Notes: generated from the sequence alone by a model not told the origin. Shown: positions 46,107 through 54,245, counted from the stretch's first letter. The stretch: DNA of 64,000 nt from Mycolicibacterium sp. J2 (GCF_026240945.1 NZ_JAPFPY010000010.1:1-64000); one strand, 5' to 3'. Numbers and translations are program-made.

Positions 46107-46172
46107 GCACTCCGACGCTGCCAAACAGCGGTCAATTTCTGCCAGCGGAATTACGCAGGCCCACGCGGCGTT
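46098..46172 (+). promoter_or_regulatory. ECF-type promoter with CTGCCA repeats (peptide gene 2)
   Basis: Three CTGCCA hexamers start at 46098, 46118 and 46139, spaced 20 and 21 bp (two helical turns). GGAA (46147-46150), an 18-bp spacer and CGTT (46169-46172) repeat the promoter seen at the first peptide gene. The distance from the last CTGCCA to the ATG is 79 bp, against 80 bp in copy 1. Confidence 0.6.
46128..46154 (+). repeat. 27-bp conserved upstream block, copy 2
   Basis: Matches 41795-41821 in 26 of 27 positions. It includes the third CTGCCA hexamer and the GGAA -35 element of the peptide-gene promoter. Confidence 0.8.
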
Positions 46173-46217
46173 GTGGAAGCCAGGAACCGTCCGAGGCTCG
46201 CACGAAAGGGCTTGATA

Positions 46218-46385
46218 ATGAAGAAGTTTGGATTCGCCGGAGTCATCGCCACCGCGTTCGCCGCGATGGTTGTCGGGCTGGCCGCTCCCGCGCAGGCCGA
46301 TATCGCCCATCATGAATGGGTGCACGACAACCAGCAGCGTGCCACCACCGGTGCGGTGACGTCGATCGTGGGCAACGGCCGGTAG
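46218..46385 (+). CDS. secreted 55-residue peptide, copy 2
   Basis: Paralogue of the peptide at 41886-42053, also 55 residues. The signal peptide covers residues 1-27 (MKKFGFAGVI, hydrophobic core, AAPAQA), and the mature 28 residues begin DIAHHEWVHD and end IVGNGR. Twenty of the 28 mature residues match copy 1. No Cys is present. ATG 46218 follows AAAGGG. A strong stem-loop terminator lies 24 bp after the stop, so the gene is a separate unit. It diverges from the DUF3349-GAF-ANTAR operon. Function unknown; possible roles are a signal, a metal-binding or an envelope-stress peptide. Confidence 0.82.
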   Translation: MKKFGFAGVIATAFAAMVVGLAAPAQADIAHHEWVHDNQQRATTGAVTSIVGNGR

Positions 46386-46409
46386 GTCGGTCCTCGCTCG
46401 ACCGACGTG

Positions 46410-46439
46410 GAGGGGCACCCGCAGCGGGTGCCCCTCTTT
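46410..46439 (+). terminator. intrinsic terminator after peptide gene 2
   Basis: GAGGGGCACCC (46410-46420) pairs perfectly with GGGTGCCCCTC (46426-46436) across the loop GCAGC, followed by TTT. This is one of the best intrinsic terminators in the window and closes the peptide transcript. Confidence 0.75.
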
Positions 46440-46544
46440 CGTGGTGTGGGTCGCACACTTCCGGGAATAGCGCCGGATAGGCCATAGTTGGGCGACATGG
46501 TCGGGTATCGGACCGCGACGACAACGACGACAGCTGGGGAGCGC

Positions 46545-47375
46545 ATGAAATTCGGCATCTCGACGTTCGTGAACGACGACACCATCGACACGGTGACACT
46601 GGCACGGGCGATCGAAGAGCGGGGTTTCGAGGCGCTGGCGGTCGCCGAGCACACGCACATCCCGGCCAGCCGGGAGTCGGCGTACCCGCTCGGCGGTGAC
46701 TTGCCGCGCGTCTACTACCGCACCCTGGACCCGTTCGTCACACTCGCCGCGGCCGCGGCGGTGACCTCCGAGATCGAGCTCATCACCGGCATCGCCCTGC
46801 TCATTCAACGCGATCCGATCATCACCGCGAAGGAAGCCGCGAGTATCGACCTGATCTCGGGCGGCCGCTTTGTGCTCGGCGTCGGGGCCGGCTGGAACAT
46901 CGAAGAACTGCGTCACCACGGCACCGACCCGAAGACCCGCGGCGCGCTGCTCGACGAGCGCATCGAGGCGATCAAGGCGCTCTGGACCACCGAACCGGCC
47001 GAGTACCACGGCACGTACGTCGACTTCGACGCGTCGTATCTGCGGCCCAAGCCGGTGCAGACCCCACACCCACCCGTCCTCATCGGCGGCGACTCCGACG
47101 CGACGGTCAAGCGGGTGATCAAGCACCAGGCAGGCTGGATCTCCAATCCGCTGCCGGTGGACCGGTTGACCCGGCGTGTGGAACAGCTCCGTGCCGGTGC
47201 CGGCCACGACGTGCCGTTGAGCACGTTCGGTGTGCCGATCGACCTCGACTATTGGAGCGCCCTGCAGGATCTCGGATTCGGCCAAGCGAACCTGCTGTTG
47301 CCCACCAAATCTCGCGACGACTCGCTGCGCCTGCTCGACGACTATGCGGCCCGGGTGGCGCAGTTCCGGGCCTGA
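46545..47375 (+). CDS. LLM-class (probably F420-dependent) oxidoreductase
   Basis: Luciferase-like TIM-barrel oxidoreductase, 276 residues. Typical marks are KFGISTFVNDDTIDTVTLARAIEERGFEALAVAEHTHIP at the N terminus, the loop ISGGRFVLGVGAGWNIEE near residue 110, and PVLIGGDSDATVKRVIKHQAGW. These resemble the F420-using mycobacterial group. The start is ATG 46545 with GGGGAG; an upstream GTG/ATG would add 15-19 residues. It is convergent with the FAD monooxygenase. Substrate unknown. Confidence 0.83.
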   Translation: MKFGISTFVNDDTIDTVTLARAIEERGFEALAVAEHTHIPASRESAYPLGGDLPRVYYRTLDPFVTLAAAAAVTSEIELITGIALLIQRDPIITAKEAASIDLISGGRFVLGVGAGWNIEELRHHGTDPKTRGALLDERIEAIKALWTTEPAEYHGTYVDFDASYLRPKPVQTPHPPVLIGGDSDATVKRVIKHQAGWISNPLPVDRLTRRVEQLRAGAGHDVPLSTFGVPIDLDYWSALQDLGFGQANLLLPTKSRDDSLRLLDDYAARVAQFRA

Positions 47376-47381
47376 GCGCCC

Positions 47382-48566
47382 TCAGTGCTGGACTGCCAGG
47401 TGCAGTCGTTGTTCGGCGACGGCCTCGGCGTCGTAGGTGTCGATAGCGACACCGGCGAGGATGGCCGCGATCCGGTCGGCCCGGTCCGCGGGGGCCATGT
47501 CGGCGGCGCGGTAGGTGGCACCGGCCCGTCGGGCGCCGTCGCGCACCAGCCGGGTGCGGTCGTGCCGCAGCTCCTGGTACAGCCGGAGCCGCTCGGTCAT
47601 CTCCGCGCGATCGCAGTCGCGTAGCAACACAGCCAAGGTGATGGCGTCTTCGACGGCCTGGTTGGCCCCTTGCCCGAGGTGAGGGGTGACCGCGTGCGCC
47701 GCATCGCCGAGCAGGGTGATCCGTTCGCCGGACCACCGATCCAGCGGCTCACGGTCGTAGATGCCCCAGCGGAACGTCTCGTCCATCGCAGCGATGATGT
47801 CGAGCACGCGCTGGTCCCAACCCGCATACGCGGCCGCCAGCTCGCCGACATCGCCTGGCGCCGTCCAGGATTCGAGCACGTCGAGATTGGTCGGTGAGAA
47901 CGCCACCACATTCAGCACCGCTCCCGCCGACACCGGGTACACCAGGAAACTGCGCTGCGGCCCCAGCCACATGGCGCTGGTGCGCATGTCGACCCCGGTT
48001 GGCACACGTTCTGCGGGAATCAGCCCGCGGTAGGCCATCACCCCTTCACTCACCGGCGCGGCCGGGGTGCCCAGCATGCCGCGGATCTTGGAATGAATGC
48101 CGTCGGCACCGATCAGCAGATCGGCTTCGGCGGTGCTGCCGTCGGCGAACCGGATCGCCACGCCTTCGGGCCCCTCGACCGCGCCGACCACCGAGCGTCC
48201 GAACTGCACGGTGCCGGGCGGTAGCGCGTCGGCGAGCACGCGCTGAAACTCGCCGCGATGCAGGCACCACGTGCGGCTGGGATCTCCGAACGACAGCGTC
48301 GACGGTTCGCCCGCGATGGGGGTGCCGTCGGCGGTGCGGAACGCGTACTGGGTGATCGGGCCGGCGATGGCGGTGAGTGCTTCGCCCAGCCCCAGGCGGC
48401 TGAGCACCCGAGAACCATTGGGGGCGATCGCGACGCCGGCGCCGAGGGCCTTCAATTCCCGGGCCTGTTCGAAGACGCGGACGTCGATGCCGTGCGCGCG
48501 CAGCGCGATGGCGGCGGTCAACCCGCCGATTCCGGCACCCGCTATCGCGACGCGGAGCTGCGTCAT
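47382..48566 (-). CDS. FAD-dependent aromatic-type monooxygenase
   Basis: Single-component flavin monooxygenase of the salicylate/p-hydroxybenzoate hydroxylase group, 394 residues. Visible motifs are the N-terminal VAIAGAGIGGLTAAIALRAHG, the middle DG motif LLIGADGIHSKIR, and the GD motif ITLLGDAAHAVTPHLGQGANQAVEDA, which together bind FAD and NADPH. ATG 48566 follows AGGAGG at an ideal distance. It diverges from a TetR gene across 80 bp containing two matching operators, so it is the probable TetR target. The physiological substrate is unknown. Confidence 0.88.
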   Translation of the reverse strand: MTQLRVAIAGAGIGGLTAAIALRAHGIDVRVFEQARELKALGAGVAIAPNGSRVLSRLGLGEALTAIAGPITQYAFRTADGTPIAGEPSTLSFGDPSRTWCLHRGEFQRVLADALPPGTVQFGRSVVGAVEGPEGVAIRFADGSTAEADLLIGADGIHSKIRGMLGTPAAPVSEGVMAYRGLIPAERVPTGVDMRTSAMWLGPQRSFLVYPVSAGAVLNVVAFSPTNLDVLESWTAPGDVGELAAAYAGWDQRVLDIIAAMDETFRWGIYDREPLDRWSGERITLLGDAAHAVTPHLGQGANQAVEDAITLAVLLRDCDRAEMTERLRLYQELRHDRTRLVRDGARRAGATYRAADMAPADRADRIAAILAGVAIDTYDAEAVAEQRLHLAVQH

Positions 48567-48590
48567 GAGGGGACCTCCTGAGTCAGAATA

Positions 48591-48640
48591 AATGTACCGA
48601 TCGGCACATTATTGACGATACTTGTACCGACCGATACATT
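48591..48640. promoter_or_regulatory. two TetR operators between monooxygenase and tetR
   Basis: Two related 20-bp inverted repeats, at 48591-48610 (AATGTACCGATCGGCACATT) and 48621-48640 (CTTGTACCGACCGATACATT), have centres 30 bp apart. TTGACG (48612-48617), 17 bp and TACATT (48635-48640) give a promoter for tetR that overlaps the second site and ends six bases before its ATG. Confidence 0.7.
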
Positions 48641-48646
48641 CAAGTG

Positions 48647-49240
48647 ATGGCCCGCACAGTCGATACCGGCAAGCGCGCGGAACTGTTAGGCCAGGTCATC
48701 GCCTATCTCGAGGAGCACGGCGTCGCCGACATGTCGCTGGCTCCGATGGCCGAGGCCTTGGGCACGAGTAAACGCATGCTGCTGTACTACTTCGGAGACC
48801 GCGAAGAACTGCTCGCCCAGGCGCTGCACGCGAGCCGGCCGAACGTCGGTGAGATGTTCGCCGGAGTCCGCACGGAGGCGGACTTTGTGCTGGCGTCGCG
48901 GACGCTGTGGGACGCCATCAGCCGCGGTGCGCAGCGACGCAAGATCACCATGCTGTTCCAGGTGCTGAGCCTGGCCACCACCGATCCGGCCAGGTATCAG
49001 CCGTATGCCCATACCGCGGTGACTGTGATGATCGATCCCATCGCCGAGGCGCTGACGGGACTGGGTTGTTCGCCGGCGGACGCACGGGTGCGGGCGACGT
49101 TGGTGGTCAGCGGGCTGCGGGGGCTGTGTCAGGACGCGCTGGTGACTGGTGAACGATCCCGCGTCGACGCGGCGGCCGAACTGGTCATCGCCGCCGCGGT
49201 CGCCGATGTCGAAATCGGCGCGACGGCACTGTCCCGGTAG
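48647..49240 (+). CDS. TetR-family regulator
   Basis: Probable repressor of itself and the divergent monooxygenase, 197 residues. The N-terminal helix-turn-helix reads MSLAPMAEALGTSKRMLLYYFGDREELLAQALH. The C-terminal domain is helical with no recognisable ligand motif. ATG 48647 has no ribosome site and lies at the expected transcription start of the promoter at 48612-48640, implying a leaderless mRNA; GTG 48644 is the alternative. The stop is followed by a short dyad (GCGACC/GGTCGC, 49244-49260). Confidence 0.85.
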   Translation: MARTVDTGKRAELLGQVIAYLEEHGVADMSLAPMAEALGTSKRMLLYYFGDREELLAQALHASRPNVGEMFAGVRTEADFVLASRTLWDAISRGAQRRKITMLFQVLSLATTDPARYQPYAHTAVTVMIDPIAEALTGLGCSPADARVRATLVVSGLRGLCQDALVTGERSRVDAAAELVIAAAVADVEIGATALSR

Positions 49241-49280
49241 TGAGCGACCGCTAGGGTCGCACACCTGAAGGGAGAAACTG

Positions 49281-49688
49281 ATGGCCAAGTACCTGCTGCT
49301 GAAGCATTACCGCGGGGCGCCGGCGGCGGTCAACGACGTGCCGATGGATCGTTGGGAGCCGGCCGAGGTCGAGGCGCATATCACGTACATGAACGATTTT
49401 GCGGCCCGGCTGCAGGCCAGCGGTGAGTACGTCGACAGTCAGGCGCTGGCGCCCGGCGGCACCTGGGTGCGCTCGGACGGGGCCGGTAAGCCACCCGTCA
49501 CCGACGGCCCGTTCGCCGAGACCAAGGACCTCATCGCCGGGTGGATGATGATCGACGTCGACAGTTACGAGCGGGCGCTCGAACTGGCCGGGGAGCTGTC
49601 GGCGGCGCCCGGCGCCGGTGGGGAGCCCATCCATGAATGGCTGGAGCTGCGGCCATTGCTGAACCACACCCCGTGCGTTGCCGAGTAG
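49281..49688 (+). CDS. YCII/DGPF-domain protein
   Basis: A 135-residue small alpha/beta protein of the YCII-related DGPF family. The name-giving motif is VTDGPFAETKDLIAGWMMIDVDSYERALELA. Such proteins are regularly encoded next to ECF42 sigma factors, as here (nine bases before the sigma gene). ATG 49281 follows GAAGGGAG. A TGTCGA hexamer at 49207-49212, the -35 reported for ECF42, lies in the 3' end of tetR, but I see no convincing -10. Biochemical role unknown. Confidence 0.83.
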   Translation: MAKYLLLKHYRGAPAAVNDVPMDRWEPAEVEAHITYMNDFAARLQASGEYVDSQALAPGGTWVRSDGAGKPPVTDGPFAETKDLIAGWMMIDVDSYERALELAGELSAAPGAGGEPIHEWLELRPLLNHTPCVAE

Positions 49689-49697
49689 CCGTAGCGC

Positions 49698-50840
49698 ATG
49701 GTGGACGCCGCCCAACTGCGTGAGCTGATCCCCGGCGTGCTGGCCGCGCTGGTGCGCCGGGGAGCGGATTTCGGCACCGCCGAGGACGCGGTGCAGGAAG
49801 CACTGATCCGGGCTCTGCAGACCTGGCCGGCGCAACCGCCTGCCGACCCGAAGGCCTGGCTGATCACCACCGCGTGGCGCCGATTCGTCGACCTCACTCG
49901 CTCCGACGCCGCCCGGCTTCGGCGCGAACTCCTTGTCGCAGAACAACCGTCGCCCGGACCAGCCGTCGACGTGGACGACACCCTGGCGCTGTACTTTCTG
50001 TGCGCGCATCCGCGGCTGTCGCCCGCTTCGGCGGTCGCGCTCACCCTGCGGGCGGTGGGCGGGCTGACCACCCGGCAGATCGCCCAGGCCTATCTGGTCC
50101 CGGAAGCGACTATGGCGCAACGCATCAGCCGCGCCAAGCGCACCGTCATCGCTACCCGGCTGGACCGCCCCGGCGACCTGCACACCGTGCTCAAGGTGGT
50201 GTACCTCGTGTTCAACGAGGGCTACAGCGGGGAGGTGGATCTGGCGGAGGAGGCCATCCGACTGGCCAGGCAGTTGGTCGCCGCGACACCCGACGAGGAG
50301 GCCGCCGGGTTACTGGCCCTGTTCCTGTTGCATCACGCCAGGCGTCCGGCGCGCACCCGGCCCGACGGCGCCCTGGTGCCACTGGCCGAACAGGACCGCA
50401 CGCTGTGGCGGCGGGACCTGATCACCGAAGGCATCGATATCCTGCAGGCCGCCCTGGCGCGGGATCGCTTGGGGGAGTATCAGGCCCAGGCCGCCATCGC
50501 CGCCCTACACGCCGACGCCGAGACGGCCGAGCAGACCGACTGGGTGCAGATCGTCGAGTGGTACGACGAACTGGTGCACCTCACCGACAGCCCGGTGGTG
50601 CGGCTGAACCGGGCCGTGGCCTTGGGTGAGGCCGACGGGCCGCGGGCCGGCTTGGTCGCACTGGCGGCCCTGGATCCCGCGCTGCCGAGGTACACCGCGG
50701 CGGCGGCGTACCTGCACGAGCGATCCGGTGAAACGGCAACGGCCGCTGATCTTTACGTGCAAGCCGCAGCTGAGGCGGGCAGTGTGGCCGAACGGGATCA
50801 CCTCACGATCCGGGCGGCCGCGCTGCGCCGGCGGGGCTGA
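49698..50840 (+). CDS. ECF42-type RNA polymerase sigma factor
   Basis: Extracytoplasmic-function sigma factor with a long C-terminal extension, 380 residues. Region 2 is at about residues 10-75 (FGTAEDAVQEALIRALQTWPAQPPADPKAWLITTAWRRFVDLTR) and region 4 at about 110-165 (LTTRQIAQAYLVPEATMAQRISRAKRTV). A helical C-terminal domain of about 200 residues (VYLVFNEGYSG; DUF6596-like, TPR-like) replaces an anti-sigma factor in this group. Pairing with the DGPF gene supports ECF42. Its 3' end overlaps the convergent tetR gene by 38 bp. No anti-sigma gene is present. Confidence 0.85.
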   Translation: MVDAAQLRELIPGVLAALVRRGADFGTAEDAVQEALIRALQTWPAQPPADPKAWLITTAWRRFVDLTRSDAARLRRELLVAEQPSPGPAVDVDDTLALYFLCAHPRLSPASAVALTLRAVGGLTTRQIAQAYLVPEATMAQRISRAKRTVIATRLDRPGDLHTVLKVVYLVFNEGYSGEVDLAEEAIRLARQLVAATPDEEAAGLLALFLLHHARRPARTRPDGALVPLAEQDRTLWRRDLITEGIDILQAALARDRLGEYQAQAAIAALHADAETAEQTDWVQIVEWYDELVHLTDSPVVRLNRAVALGEADGPRAGLVALAALDPALPRYTAAAAYLHERSGETATAADLYVQAAAEAGSVAERDHLTIRAAALRRRG

Positions 50841-51372
50841 AGCCGCGCATGATGGTGTCCAGGTGGCGTTGCCAGCGTTGCCGCCCGCGGTGCGCCGGGT
50901 CGATCCGTTCGGACTGGACGACTCCGCGCAGTGCCCACACTGCGATGGTGATGTCGTCGGGGGTCAGGTCGGCGCGGACCGCTCCGGCGCGCTGAGCGCG
51001 GGTGAGCAGGTCAGTCGACCGGCGCCGCAACTCTGCCACGAGTGCCCGCGGGGCGAGATCGCCCCACACCGGCGCGGACAACCCGGACTTCTCGGCCAGT
51101 TCCACGCCAACGGTGCGCAGGAACAACTCCACGCCCTGCTCCGGCGCGGCAGCGGCTGCGCTGTCGGCGACCTCGATGAGCCGCTGGAAGAAGCCGGCGA
51201 GCACCTCCTGAACCAGGGCCTCCTTGTTGGCGAAGCGGCGGTAGAGGGTCGCCGGACCCACCCCGGCGGCGCGGGCAATGTCGTCGAGGGTGGCCGCGGG
51301 CCCGTGTTCGGCGAACACCTGCTCGGCCGCCTTGATCAGCTTGTCGCGGTTGTCGGTGGCATCGCGTCGCAC
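50803..51372 (-). CDS. TetR-family regulator
   Basis: A 189-residue repressor, probably of the divergent aldo/keto reductase and SDR genes. The helix-turn-helix is clear: NRDKLIKAAEQVFAEHGPAATLDDIARAAGVGPATLYRRFANKEALVQEV. The C-terminal half is a TetR_C-like ligand domain. GTG 51372 follows AGGAGG at 5 nt. The operator candidate AGAG-CAA-CTCT lies 62 bp away. The 3' end overlaps the sigma-factor gene on the other strand. Confidence 0.88.
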   Translation of the reverse strand: MRRDATDNRDKLIKAAEQVFAEHGPAATLDDIARAAGVGPATLYRRFANKEALVQEVLAGFFQRLIEVADSAAAAAPEQGVELFLRTVGVELAEKSGLSAPVWGDLAPRALVAELRRRSTDLLTRAQRAGAVRADLTPDDITIAVWALRGVVQSERIDPAHRGRQRWQRHLDTIMRGFSPAGAARPPGS

Positions 51373-51433
51373 GTGACCTCCTGAAACCCGGCCGGGAATA
51401 CTTCCCGGTCTGACACGTTCCATACTATGTGAT

Positions 51434-51444
51434 AGAGCAACTCT
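51434..51444. promoter_or_regulatory. TetR operator candidate
   Basis: The perfect inverted repeat AGAG-CAA-CTCT lies between the divergent tetR (start 51372) and aldo/keto reductase (start 51461) genes. It has the odd-length spacer typical of several TetR sites and is only 16 bp before the reductase ATG. Confidence 0.5.
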
Positions 51445-51460
51445 CATTTAGGTGGCGGCG

Positions 51461-52495
51461 ATGACTGACTACTCGGCACGCGTGCGGTTGGGGCATTCGG
51501 AGCTGACGGTGCGGCCGATCGGGCTGGGCTGCATGGGTATGTCGCAGTTCTACGGCGACTCCGATGATCAGGAATCGGCGCAAACCATCCGTGCGGCGAT
51601 CGACCTCGGGGTCGACTTCCTGGACACCTCGGACGTGTACGGCGGCTCCGACATCGGTACGGCGTCGAACAGCCGCGGTTTCGGGCACAACGAGCGGCTC
51701 ATCGGAACCGCATTGCGGGGCAGGCGCGACCGCGTGGTGCTGGCCACCAAGTTCGGTGCCAAGGTCAACGACACCCGGGACGGGATCGTCATCGACGGTC
51801 GGCCCGAGTATGTTGCCGCGGCGTGTGAGGCCAGCCTGCGCAGGCTGGATGCCGATGTCATCGACCTGTACTACTGCCACCGGTTGGATCGCACCGTGCC
51901 CATCGAGGACACCGTCGGCGCCATGGCCGAACTGGTGCAGGCCGGCAAGGTCCGTGCGCTCGGTCTCAGCGAGGTCGGCCCCGACCTGATCCGGCGCGCG
52001 CACGCCGTGCACCCGATCACCGCGCTGCAGAGCGAGTATTCGCTGTGGGAACGCGGTGTCGAGGAATCGGTGACGGCGACGTGCCGCGAGCTCGGCATCA
52101 CGCTGGTGCCGTTCTGCCCACTGGGCAGGTCGGCATTGACCGGCGCACTCAAACCGGGCGTGCGGTTCCATCCCGACGATTTCCGGCACTCGAATCCACG
52201 GTTCACGGCCGAGAACCTGACCGCCAATCTGGAGCCGGTCGGGGCGCTGACGCGGATGGCCGATGAAAAAGGCTGCACGCCGGGTCAATTGGCGCTGGCC
52301 TGGCTGCTGGCTCAACCCTTTGATGTGGTGCCGATACCCGGCACCAGGCGCATCGCCCATGTGCGCGAGAACTTCGCCGCCACGCAGGTGGCGATCAGTG
52401 TCGACGACGTGGCTTATCTGAGCGCGGTTTTCGCGCCCGGCCGGGTGGTGGGTGAACGCTACACGCCCGCACATGCCGCCACCGTAGCCCGCTGA
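51461..52495 (+). CDS. aldo/keto reductase
   Basis: NADPH-dependent carbonyl reductase of the AKR superfamily (perakine/AKR13-like), 344 residues. The catalytic tetrad is visible: Asp and Tyr in [12 protein letters not shown], Lys in VVLATKFGA, His in [14 protein letters not shown]. The cofactor-binding end has [19 protein letters not shown] 51461 follows AGGTGG; GTG 51452 would add three residues. It is probably the first gene of a two-gene operon with the SDR, and under the divergent TetR. Substrate unknown; detoxification of reactive aldehydes or ketones is plausible. Confidence 0.88.
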   Translation: MTDYSARVRLGHSELTVRPIGLGCMGMSQFYGDSDDQESAQTIRAAIDLGVDFLDTSDVYGGSDIGTASNSRGFGHNERLIGTALRGRRDRVVLATKFGAKVNDTRDGIVIDGRPEYVAAACEASLRRLDADVIDLYYCHRLDRTVPIEDTVGAMAELVQAGKVRALGLSEVGPDLIRRAHAVHPITALQSEYSLWERGVEESVTATCRELGITLVPFCPLGRSALTGALKPGVRFHPDDFRHSNPRFTAENLTANLEPVGALTRMADEKGCTPGQLALAWLLAQPFDVVPIPGTRRIAHVRENFAATQVAISVDDVAYLSAVFAPGRVVGERYTPAHAATVAR

Positions 52496-52553
52496 GAAGC
52501 GCAGAGAAGCACAGAGAAACCCCGAGAAGCCCTGCGAAGCAACGAGAACAGGA
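52494..52553 (+). repeat. six decamer repeats before the SDR gene
   Basis: GAGAAGC-like heptamers recur exactly every 10 bp at 52494, 52504, 52514, 52524, 52534 and 52544 (GAGAAGC, GAGAAGC, GAGAAAC, GAGAAGC, GCGAAGC, GAGAACA). The last unit merges with the SDR ribosome site AGGAG. The purine-rich run probably grew by slippage and may affect translation. Confidence 0.7.
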
Positions 52554-52560
52554 GATAAAC

Positions 52561-53412
52561 ATGAGCAAGGTCTGGTTCATCACGGGATCGTCGCGCGGCT
52601 TCGGCCGTGAACTGGTACGCGCCGCACTGGAAGCCGGCGACAGGGTGGCCGCCACGGCGCGCCGACCCGAGCAACTGGACGACCTGACCCGTGCATACGG
52701 CGAGCGCATCGCGGCGCTGCCGCTGGACGTCACCGACCCGGACGGCGTGCGGACCGCGATCGCCGCCACCAAGGAGCGGTTCGGCCGCATCGACGTGGTG
52801 GTCAACAATGCCGGTTACGCCAACGTCGCGCCCATCGAAACGGGGGACGAAGCGGATTTCCGCACCCAGTTCGAGACCAACTTCTGGGGTGTCTACCACG
52901 TGTCCCGGGCCGCGATCCCGGTGCTACGCGCCCAGGGCGGCGGGCTGATCATCCAGTTCTCCTCGATGGGTGGCCGTGTCGGCGGTTCGGCCGGAATCGC
53001 GTCCTACCAGGCCGCGAAGTTCGCCATCGACGGATTTTCCCGAGTGCTGCAGGCCGAAACCGCCCCGTTCGGGATCAAGGTGCTCGTGGTCGAGCCGAGC
53101 GGTTTCGCCACGGACTGGGCAGGGTCGTCGATGGAGGTCGGCGAAATCCCCGCGCATTACGCGGACACCGTCGGAGCGATGAACACGGTGCGTCGCAGTG
53201 CCGCGGTCGGTGCCGGTGATCCGGCCCGCGCCGCACAGATCCTGGTGCGGCTCTCCCGCCGCGACGAGTTGCCGTATCACCTGCCGTTGGGGGTCAATGC
53301 CGTGGAAGGCTCGATCCGGCAGGACGAAACGCTGTTGGCCCAGGATCGTAAGTGGGCGGCGGTAGGCCGCTCCGCGGATTTCGCCGAACCGTATCCGGTG
53401 GACTTCCCGTGA
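52561..53412 (+). CDS. short-chain dehydrogenase/reductase
   Basis: NAD(P)-dependent classical SDR, 283 residues. The glycine motif is WFITGSSRGFGRELVRAAL, followed by NNAG near residue 85, the catalytic Ser in IIQFSSMGG, and the Tyr-Lys pair in SYQAAKFAIDGFSRVL. The NADP preference suggested by Arg after the glycine loop is not certain. ATG 52561 follows AGGAGA. It lies 65 bp after the aldo/keto reductase in the same direction. It is convergent with the GH16 gene across seven bases. Confidence 0.88.
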   Translation: MSKVWFITGSSRGFGRELVRAALEAGDRVAATARRPEQLDDLTRAYGERIAALPLDVTDPDGVRTAIAATKERFGRIDVVVNNAGYANVAPIETGDEADFRTQFETNFWGVYHVSRAAIPVLRAQGGGLIIQFSSMGGRVGGSAGIASYQAAKFAIDGFSRVLQAETAPFGIKVLVVEPSGFATDWAGSSMEVGEIPAHYADTVGAMNTVRRSAAVGAGDPARAAQILVRLSRRDELPYHLPLGVNAVEGSIRQDETLLAQDRKWAAVGRSADFAEPYPVDFP

Positions 53413-53419
53413 AGGTGAG

Positions 53420-54232
53420 TCACCAGACCTTGACGTAGTCCACCAGCATCTGTGCCGGGTAGCTTCCCCCGCTGGGGTCACCACCGCCGGATCCGGCCAC
53501 CGCCAGATCCAGCACCGGGAACAGTTGGTAGCCGGGCTGATTGAACTGCCAATCCGGCAGAGCGTGGGCGGGCACGTTGAAATACGGTTGCGCGCCGTCG
53601 GTGTAGTCCCTCCAGAACCGCATACCCGCGTCGTCCCACTGCACCCGCCAGGTGTGCCATCCGCTGTCCACCGTGATGCCTTGGCTGACGTGTTCGCCAC
53701 CGTTGAGCTTGGCGTGCACCGCGGTACCTGCCGCCCACTTGCCGTTGCCGTACCACTCCATGATGTCGACCTCGCCGCCGATGGTGGGGTCGTTGTTGGC
53801 GAGATACCAGGCCGGCCAGCAGCCCGGGGTCAGGCAGTCGAGTTTGATCCGGGCTTCCCAGTTGTGCCCGATGCCGCCGCGCCACTTGCCGAACAGCTTG
53901 CCGCTGTAGAAGGTGTCCCCATCTTTCGCCGCGCGGAACACCAGATTCGACTTGCCGTCGATGAAGACATTGCGACGGTCGTCGCGGTACTGGCCGACAT
54001 TACCGGGCAGCTCCCAGAACGTCGGGTCCTCCATCGACTCGCGGGCAAGGGCCACTTCCCATTTCGATGCGTCCGGCGCCGAACCGGCGGGCCCGTCGAA
54101 GTCGTCGACGAACAGGTAGCCGCCGGCGGGGGGTGCCGCCGGTGGCGCGGCCGGGGTGGCGTGTGCTGTGGGCAGTGCGGTCGACAGCGCGCCGATGCCG
54201 CTCAGTACCAACAAGTCTCGCCGATTCAACAT
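53420..54232 (-). CDS. secreted glycoside hydrolase family 16 enzyme
   Basis: Exported beta-glucanase-like enzyme, 270 residues. A Tat-like signal (NRRDLLVLSGIGALSTALPTAHA, cleavage about residue 26) precedes a Pro/Ala linker and a GH16 jelly-roll domain. The catalytic motif is GEVDIMEWYGNG with the E-x-D-x-x-E arrangement, and VQWDDAGMRFWRDYTDG is typical. ATG 54232 follows AGAGGT. It starts 13 bp after the MFS-USP gene on the same strand and is probably in the same operon. The substrate is likely a beta-1,3- or mixed-linkage glucan (family inference). Confidence 0.88.
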   Translation of the reverse strand: MLNRRDLLVLSGIGALSTALPTAHATPAAPPAAPPAGGYLFVDDFDGPAGSAPDASKWEVALARESMEDPTFWELPGNVGQYRDDRRNVFIDGKSNLVFRAAKDGDTFYSGKLFGKWRGGIGHNWEARIKLDCLTPGCWPAWYLANNDPTIGGEVDIMEWYGNGKWAAGTAVHAKLNGGEHVSQGITVDSGWHTWRVQWDDAGMRFWRDYTDGAQPYFNVPAHALPDWQFNQPGYQLFPVLDLAVAGSGGGDPSGGSYPAQMLVDYVKVW

Positions 54233-54245
54233 CGCGGTTTACCTC

